Below, piece after piece: positions 57,148 to 64,000 of a stretch of 64,000 nt of DNA. Within the stretch, counting starts at the first letter, position 1; every line of letters starts with the position of its first letter. This DNA comes from Nymphaea colorata (lineage: Eukaryota; Streptophyta; Magnoliopsida; Nymphaeales; Nymphaeaceae), in contig NC_045149.1 of assembly GCF_008831285.2 (NCBI RefSeq), positions 13,604,629-13,668,628 on the forward strand. The letters run 5' to 3'. Under the pieces are notes generated by a model. The model searched no databases. It was not told where the DNA came from and saw only the letters and a program-made list of their open reading frames with translations. Position numbers and translations under genes: made by a program.

Positions 57148-58631
57148 TGAAAGATAAAACAACATGAAATGATGAAATCATATTAAAAATAAGTCTACAA
57201 TGACAATTATAAGTTACACCAAGATATATCGATCAAAAGTTGGTACTCTGTACCCATTCAAATCCAGAAACGAGGATAATGCCATGTGTAACAATTGATG
57301 AGGCCTAAATGCCTTCATTTTACTGGCACAGATTAGAAATAGGACCAAGCGAAGACAAAACATCAGAAAACCTCGGTAAGATGAATTTGGTAAGCTCTCA
57401 AGCTCTGAAAAAAGAAGCAGTGGCAGCAGGACAAGGAACAACCAAACCGATGGTGTTAGGTTTCCCCCGGCCCAAGTCGCCTTTCTTGGAGGACGGTTCA
57501 TCTCTTTCTCCCTCTCCCTCTCACTCTCTTTCTCTCTCACAGCTCAGAAACCCTAACCCTAGCGGCAGCACCAGACAACCATCTCTCACACACTGAATCA
57601 AAGGGAAGGAATTAGGGGAGAGAGACAGAGAAAGGAAAACTATAAAAAGAAACCAGGAGCAGGACTAAGTTCACTGAAAATGCTCTCCAATGAGAGAATG
57701 CCCCAATGAGAAAACACCATAGAGTTTGAAGGGAGGGAAGGCGCGAGAGAGAGGAAAAGAGAAAATGGGTTGCCCATTTTCTTCTCTTCGTTTCTTTTTT
57801 TTGATATGAGACGTGAAGCCCCAGGCGAGGGCAGAATAAGGCCTCATCTGTAGCGGGGCGACAACCTGTACAGATCTATACCGGTTATGCTCATCACCGC
57901 TATAGATATATGTCCACCTGTAGTAAAAAAACACCACCATCTATGCAAGCTTGCAATCCTTGTCAACCTTGATATTAACCATACCTAAGTTATAGTGTTA
58001 TCTCATACATCAATCCATTATTTCATAAATATTTTTATTATAAAAAATTAAGAAAACTTCGTTGAAGCAGGGATGACAATTCAGACTACACCTTTGAAGA
58101 ACTAGTGATGTCTTGACTGAGGTGGTCAGGTAGCAACATCTATGTCCACCTGAATTCCATGCCTCTCAAAAAGACATGCGAGGCCCCAAGAGTTGTGCAT
58201 AATCTGCAGGACACCCCGCCCAGCACCGGAAAGGACACCGGAACCTCATCTAGGAAAACCGAGAAGGGGAGGCTCTGCACCATGTGGGAGGGAGCCCAAA
58301 TAGAGAGAGTGCCAAAAGATAGAACAGAAAAAGAAACAGCTTGTTTGCATGCAGTTATATATACCTAATTGTTACGCTTGCTGTTAATAAATAACCAAAT
58401 TGCTTGACTTTCTTAAAATGACATATGTTATCATGCAAGATACATGATCACGCACTTTGCAGTAGTGAAATATGCAATCGGCAACCCGCAAGTGCAATGC
58501 AGCATTCACATGTTAAATATGCATTTATTCAATACAGAAACTACATTTTTACTACCTTCTAGAATTAAGCAAAAAAAAAATGGAGGTTTGTAGCTCTATA
58601 GGGCTTTAATTTTTTTGTTGGTTATTTTGAA

Positions 58632-59182
58632 CAGACCGTGCACACAAAAAAACAATAGTGGGTTTCGGCCATTTTTTAACCGTGAATCATGTTGGAGACA
58701 AACTTTTACTGGAAATATGGAATTGGCAACAATGACCTTTTTGGCCTTCCACTTAGACAAGATCCCTAGCTAAATTTTTGGGGCAAGGAACTTTCTTGGG
58801 AGAATTTGAGTTCTTTAGGAAGCCACTTGAGGGCAGGTCATAAAAAATGGGAAGCATTGGTTCATGCACTCATGACAGATATACTTATTAAGGCACTATC
58901 AAGCATAGTGCCTTTATAAGCATATCTGTCATGAATGCATGAACCAATGCTTCCCATCTTTTACGACCTGCCGACAATGGCTTCACAAAGAACCCAAATC
59001 TCCGAGGGAGTTCTTCGCCCCAATTTTGTAGTAAATCTAAGTAGGGTTCTTGTCTAAGTGGAATGTCAGAAAATGTCAATGTTGCCAATCCCATATTTTC
59101 AGTAGAAGTTTGTTTCCAACACAAGTCATGGTTGGGAAATCGCCGAAGCCTACCAGTCTCTTTCTGCACGGCCCTCCATGGG
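58632..59182. repeat. Palindromic element 2, C copy
   Basis: Mirror of 22285-22835 with the same central stem AGGCACTA/TAGTGCCT. Because the element is a palindrome, it looks alike in both blocks. Confidence 0.8.
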
Positions 59183-59340
59183 CATTTTTGCATCATTTTT
59201 TCTCCTGCATTTCATTATTATTTTCCGTCTGGTCAAATTATTTATGTCCTAATTAGTACATTTAAACAAAAGAAAAAGGCGTCAATAATCAATCTGAGGA
59301 GAGAGAGAGGGAGCAGGCGCAGAGCCGCTGCTCCCTCCTC

Positions 59341-59937
59341 TTGTACTGTGATATGAACGAGTTAGGGTTAAAGCTGATTAATAAATGTATCAAGGAGGGG
59401 CGGTGGGTTGAGATCTGGTAAACCAACGTCGCGGGGTCCTGTTTGAAGCCTTATTTCCACCTTGAAAATACTCCAAAAAGCCGCAAAAATTTCCAATCCC
59501 ACTCAACTCTGAAACGACGTCTACAGAATCCCCTGGCAACCTTCATCCAGAATCCGCTCGTTACCAGCCCCACGAGCCCTCCGATCCTCAAACTGGAATC
59601 CAGAGAGAGAGGAAGAGAAGACAGAGATAGAGCCTATTCTGGATGGGAGGGCTCCCTCCAATCCCTCTTTCTCTCTGGCTTCCAGTTTGAGGATCGGAGG
59701 GCTCATGGGGCTGGTAACAAGTGGATTCTGGATGAAGGTTCCCGGGGATTCTCTAGACATCGTTTCCGAGTTGAGTGGGATTGGAAATTTTTTGTGGCTT
59801 TTTGGAGTATTTTCAAGGTGGAAATATGGCTTCAAACGGGACCCCGCGACGTTGGTTTACCAGATCTCAACCCACCGCCCCTCCTTGATACATTTATTAA
59901 TCAGCTTTAACCCTAACTCGTTCATATCGCAGTACAA
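59341..59937. mobile_element. Palindromic element 1, C copy
   Basis: Mirror of 21529-22126, from TTGTACTGTGATATGAACGA to CGTTCATATCGCAGTACAA. The long terminal inverted repeats are fully preserved. Confidence 0.75.
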
Positions 59938-60747
59938 TCAGCTTTAACCCTAACTCGTGACATTCCTTGATCTGATTGGCATTTTAGTGGAAATGGACAT
60001 ATCAATTTACTAAAGTATATATATTTATATATATCTCTTTCCCATTGAACTGACATATATCAAAATTGGCCTACGCATATGTGCCCAAGCACAGACCCAT
60101 ATGCATGACACGTACCTTTGGAAGTGGGAATCAGATACAACTTTTTTATTTGTATTTGAATCTGAATATGTGAATATCCAAAAAAGCGGATATAACTAAT
60201 GACATATCTGATTCAAATCAGATCTGTTGACATTCCTACTGCCAGAACATCTATATAAGACTTTGCACTAACATCTATATAAGAATCTACACAAAAGGCT
60301 AACTATCCTTCACTATTATAGGGTTGCCCTTAAAGCAAGCTGGGATCTAATGTGTCCATCAACAACTCTTCTTGGGCATTTTATATAAAAAAAAATATTT
60401 AAAAGTAATAAGTGCTAGTATCCATGGGCAACAAGTGGCATCTATGTATCGGTGTATGAGCCGAATTGGCTTGGCACATATTGATTTTGAATGGGCCAAT
60501 TCAAACAACAGTAATGTTACAACCATATAAAAAATGTTTATTTTTTAGGGGCAAAAATATAGTTCTCAGGCAAAAATTCATCCATGAAGAGATATATTGT
60601 CAAGGTACCTCACTAAAACGTTAGCTCAAGATTAAGTACTGTAACGCCATTCATGCTGACATAAGTTACAGCACAAAATCCTCCTTGTACTATTTCTACT
60701 CATCATCCTCACACTTTATTATATTATTCATAGAAGTACATAATAAG

Positions 60748-60936
60748 GGCGGAGCTAAGAATTTTTCGTTGCAAAAAGGCTGAATTATAGTTTCAAAATT
60801 TTAATAGGAACTGAAACATACTTTTTAATTTTTTTTATATGCTTTAAATTAAAATTTTTAAAATTTAGTGAAAGTTTGATTTTTTTTTAAAGTATGAGGG
60901 GGGCATCTTGGCCCTTGCCCCTACAGCCTCTGCCCA
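60748..60936. mobile_element. GGGGCGGAGC-family small element, C copy
   Basis: Mirror of 20530-20722, located next to the expansin fragment as in A and B. Confidence 0.55.
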
Positions 60937-60973
60937 TGTATAATATGAGTAGATCAGAATAATTAGCATCACC

Positions 60974-61400
60974 TCCAGCACCATCAGGACTTCCATACCA
61001 TGTTGTTCCAGCCGACAACCAACCGGCATCGTCAGCCACTGTAAATCTTCTTTTCAGCTTAGAAGCAAAGGTCGAATGAAAGAGATAAGATTTAGACATG
61101 AGGAAGATAAGGGGAGAAGATGTTGGAAGCAGCCATGACTTATATGAAACAATGACCGGTTGCTGGTAGATCACCACTGCAGCGGGGAAAGGAAGGGGGA
61201 TAGGTTAATTTGTACACATATGATATGAAGGAAGGTCACGGTGGTATATATGGATGAAATGGAGACACTACCCACTGCAACTCTCCTGAACCCATATCGA
61301 CATTTCTTCAATCGTTTTAGTGGAGCCCAAGCTTGCTGCAGCTTAAATTTCCTTGGATGGTTATTCAGTAATGGGTTGCTGGCCGATGGTTTCATTTATG
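60974..61400 (-). pseudogene. Beta-expansin 5' fragment, C copy
   Basis: Mirror of 20060-20490, with the ATG at 61136 and GWLSAGTTWYGSPDGAG ending at about 60974. The frameshift after the signal-peptide start is the same as in A. Confidence 0.7.
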
Positions 61401-61710
61401 GTGATATTAGATTATAGTCAATAACTTCCTTTTGGATATATTTAAAAACAAAAGCATATGAATTTACTTTCCTACTCATAATTGAGAGCAATCTTTAGTT
61501 TCCTCGCTCATTCTTTACCTAGTTAATGAGAGCTGTCTTCTGTGATTCAGGAAAAGAGTTTGATGGGAAATGGAGACAAAGGGGAGATTTCCTAAATCAT
61601 TTCCTTTTTCTTTCAAATATAACTAGATTCAAAAATTAATTTGAACACATCCATCCTTCAGTCCACCTATATAGGCAACTTAAGAGGGCCCTTGGTAATA
61701 GTGTCTATAA

Positions 61711-64000
61711 AGATCTGAAAGACGAATCTGAGAAGAAAGAATATGTGTGGTTCGGCATGAGTGCCTACATCCCTCAAGTTGGGAGTGTATGTTAACGACT
61801 CCCAAGTTGATCATAGTGCTCCTAAGCTTTTCTCTGGTAACTGCTTTGGTGAAGATATCAGCATGTTGCTCTTCACTTCTAAGAAAAGGAGTGACGATTT
61901 CTTTGTTTTGAACCTTGTCGTGTATAAAATGACAATCAATTTCAATATGCTTCATCCTTTCATGAAAAACTGAGTTTGCAGCTATATGTATTGCAGCTTG
62001 ATTAGCACAGTACAACTTTATAGGACGTGTTTGTTCAAAAACCCATTTCCTTTAGCATCTCCTTGAGCCAAGTGAGTTCGCAAGTGGTGTTTGTCATTGC
62101 TCTATATTCGGCTTTGGCGCTAGATCTTGAAATCACTTTCTGTTTTTACTTTTCCATGAGACTAATTTGCCACCATCCATAACGCAAAACCCTGTAGTTG
62201 ATTTTCTGTCAGATACACTTCCAGCCCAGTTTGCATCAGAAAAACCTTCTATATCAATATTTCTATTTCCCTTCATCCAAATGCCAGGTCCTAGAGCTTC
62301 TTTTAAATATCTTAAGATTCAATCAATAGCATAGAAATGAGCTCGTTGGGGGCATGCATATATTTTCTCACTTCACTGACTGTTAACTGTCAAATATATC
62401 AATTTTCCAACAATCCCTTGATACTATTTTGCATCTTGTATTGATTCTCCATGATCTATATTGTTAAGTTAGTGATTTACCTCTATAGGTGTGACTGCTG
62501 GCTTCGCTCCAAGTTTCCCTGTTTCCTTAAATAGATCAAGAGTGTATTTCCTTGGATAGTATATACTTTCTTGGATGACTTACTCTATTCCTAGGAAGCA
62601 TTTCAATATTCCTAGGTCATTTATCTTGAACTTTTGATGGAGATATCATTTGATCTTCTCTACTATACTCTTGCAATCACCTGTGATGACAATATCATCT
62701 ACAACACAATAACCAAAACAGTTTTATTTTGGTAATGATAAATGAATAAAGAGTTGTCTGAGACACTGCGTTTGCACCCAAATTCGATCAAGGCAGAACT
62801 AAGCTTTGAGTACCATGCTTGCGGGGATTGCTTGAGTCCATAGATGGACTTTTTTGAATTTGAAAACAAGATTTTTCTAGTTTTCATAATTGAGTCCTTG
62901 CGGGATCTTCATATAGACTTCTTCTTGTAAATCACCCTGAAGAAAAACGTTTTTTTACGTCAAGTTGAAATAAATCCCACTCAAAATTGCAGGCAATAGA
63001 TATTAGGGTACGAAGAATTGCATTTTTGCCATTGGAGGCAGGTTTTCTATAGTCAATGCCTTCCATCTGAGAGAAGCCTCGAGCAACCAGGTGGGCTTAT
63101 GTCTGTCAAAGTCCCATCACTATGAAATTTCAATTTAAAAACCCATTTACAACTGACAGGTTTTACCTAGAGGAAGAGAGACGAGTTCCCATGTATCATT
63201 TTTTGTTAGGGCATCTAATTCATCCCTTATGGCATTTTTCCAACAAAATCTTGAAAGGCCTCTTCAAATGTCCCTGGTTCAGAAATATTGTTTAGTTTCT
63301 TGAAGAATGCTGTCTGAGTATGAGAAAATGCACCATAGTTAATGCAATCTTCGATCACGTATTTACTGCACTGCTCATAGCAAAATCTTTGTATCGTTCT
63401 GGCTGTTGACGAATTCTTTCTGGTCGTCGAAGAATGTTCCCTTGCTGTGTCTCTGTTGCAATACTTGCTGTGAGTGATGTTGGCAAATTCTTTCTGATCC
63501 CCGAAGGATGTTTTCTTGCTATGTTTCAGTTGCAGTGACTTGCCGCGAGTCACTATGGTATCTTCATTATTTTGAACTTGAATAGGAGCTTTACAATTCT
63601 CAACGTCAGCCATAAGTAAGACATTAGGGAGGGGGAGAGACTAAAATTTTGAGTTTATTTTCTCCATTTGAGGATGTTTCTCAAATAGACTTGCGACTCC
63701 TCTTGAGGACGTTTTTCCAAATATGCTTGTGACTCATCAAATCTAACATCACAAGATACATACATTTTCTTGAAACCACATCAAAGCATCTATACCCATT
63801 TTTGGTTGGAGAATATCCGAGGAAGACACATTTTATCACACGATGCTACCAAACTTTCTAAGATGTTCAATAGAGTGTTTCGTTTTTTTAGAACTTCAAT
63901 AGGAGATCTATTTTCCAGTAGCATCTTGGTTGGCTATTTATAATATAGTTAGCTGCTGAAATCACTTCACTCCAAAAACGTTATGTTCCATTATTTTGGA
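61711..64000 (-). mobile_element. Copia II 3' half, C copy, runs off the window
   Basis: Contains the 3' LTR remnant (61711-61772, same deletion junction as A), RNase H, RT, linker and the start of the integrase end. Compared with A and B, the part beyond about 62540 has many isolated one-base losses, which break otherwise matching frames. The primer-binding site and 5' LTR would lie beyond 64000. Confidence 0.9.

Larger units (their letters stand above)
52280..64000 (-). repeat. Block C: near-identical inverted copy of A 17.45-29.19 kb
   Basis: Each feature pairs with one in A at coordinates that sum to about 81466 near 52-59 kb, drifting to about 81452 by 62.9 kb. Long stretches are identical; differences are mainly single-base indels. 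It starts exactly opposite the last base before the N gap and runs off the window end. Confidence 0.96.

Overview
This is a repeat-rich stretch of plant nuclear DNA, almost certainly from a flowering plant. The evidence is several Ty1/Copia retrotransposons primed by initiator-Met tRNA (primer-binding site TGGTATCAGAG), the zinc-binding tail of a plant-type L1 LINE, AT-rich intergenic sequence, and decayed pieces of plant genes: beta-expansin, purple acid phosphatase, TOR kinase, linker histone and an RBR ubiquitin ligase. I cannot name the species. I see no intact cellular protein-coding gene. Every recognisable coding stretch is a transposon remnant or a gene fragment with stops, frameshifts or missing exons.

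Layout. A 100-base N gap at 29187-29286 splits the window. Left of it, block A (1-29186) holds in order: anonymous DNA (1-2.6 kb), a TOR-like fragment (about 2.9-3.05 kb), a LINE tail nested in an older repeat (4.2-7.8 kb), Copia I on the minus strand with both LTRs (7850-13541), Copia II on the plus strand with damaged LTRs (15186-19752), a beta-expansin 5' fragment (20.0-20.5 kb), two long palindromic elements (21529-22126 and 22285-22835), a purple acid phosphatase pseudogene (24.3-24.9 kb) and a GAGCTC-rich repeat (27.6-28.0 kb). Right of the gap, block B (29287 to about 40772) is a diverged reverse-complement copy of A from about 21157 down to 1, shortened by a 9.8 kb deletion. Block D (about 40773-52279) has no long counterpart in the window. 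It contains two more expansin-type fragments, a MITE-like element and a series of inverted repeats built from gene fragments (linker histone exon 1; the RING2 end of an RBR protein, present twice in tandem). Block C (52280-64000) is a near-identical reverse complement of A 17.45-29.19 kb; paired coordinates add up to about 81466 over its whole length.

How it fits together. C carries the same private mutations as A, including the same 3' LTR deletion in Copia II, whereas B does not. C is therefore best read as a second assembly of the same DNA (other haplotype or unmerged overlap). The contig right of the gap then appears to be placed backwards. If it is flipped, C overlaps the end of A, all expansin fragments point the same way, and the locus becomes a direct tandem array with a period of about 40.7 kb (A, then D, then the older copy B). 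A true giant inverted duplication is the alternative.

The most unusual biology is the recurrence of long foldback structures, several with arms derived from fragments of cellular genes. Such structures could yield double-stranded RNA, which is a proposed route to new plant miRNA/siRNA loci; here that role is inference only.
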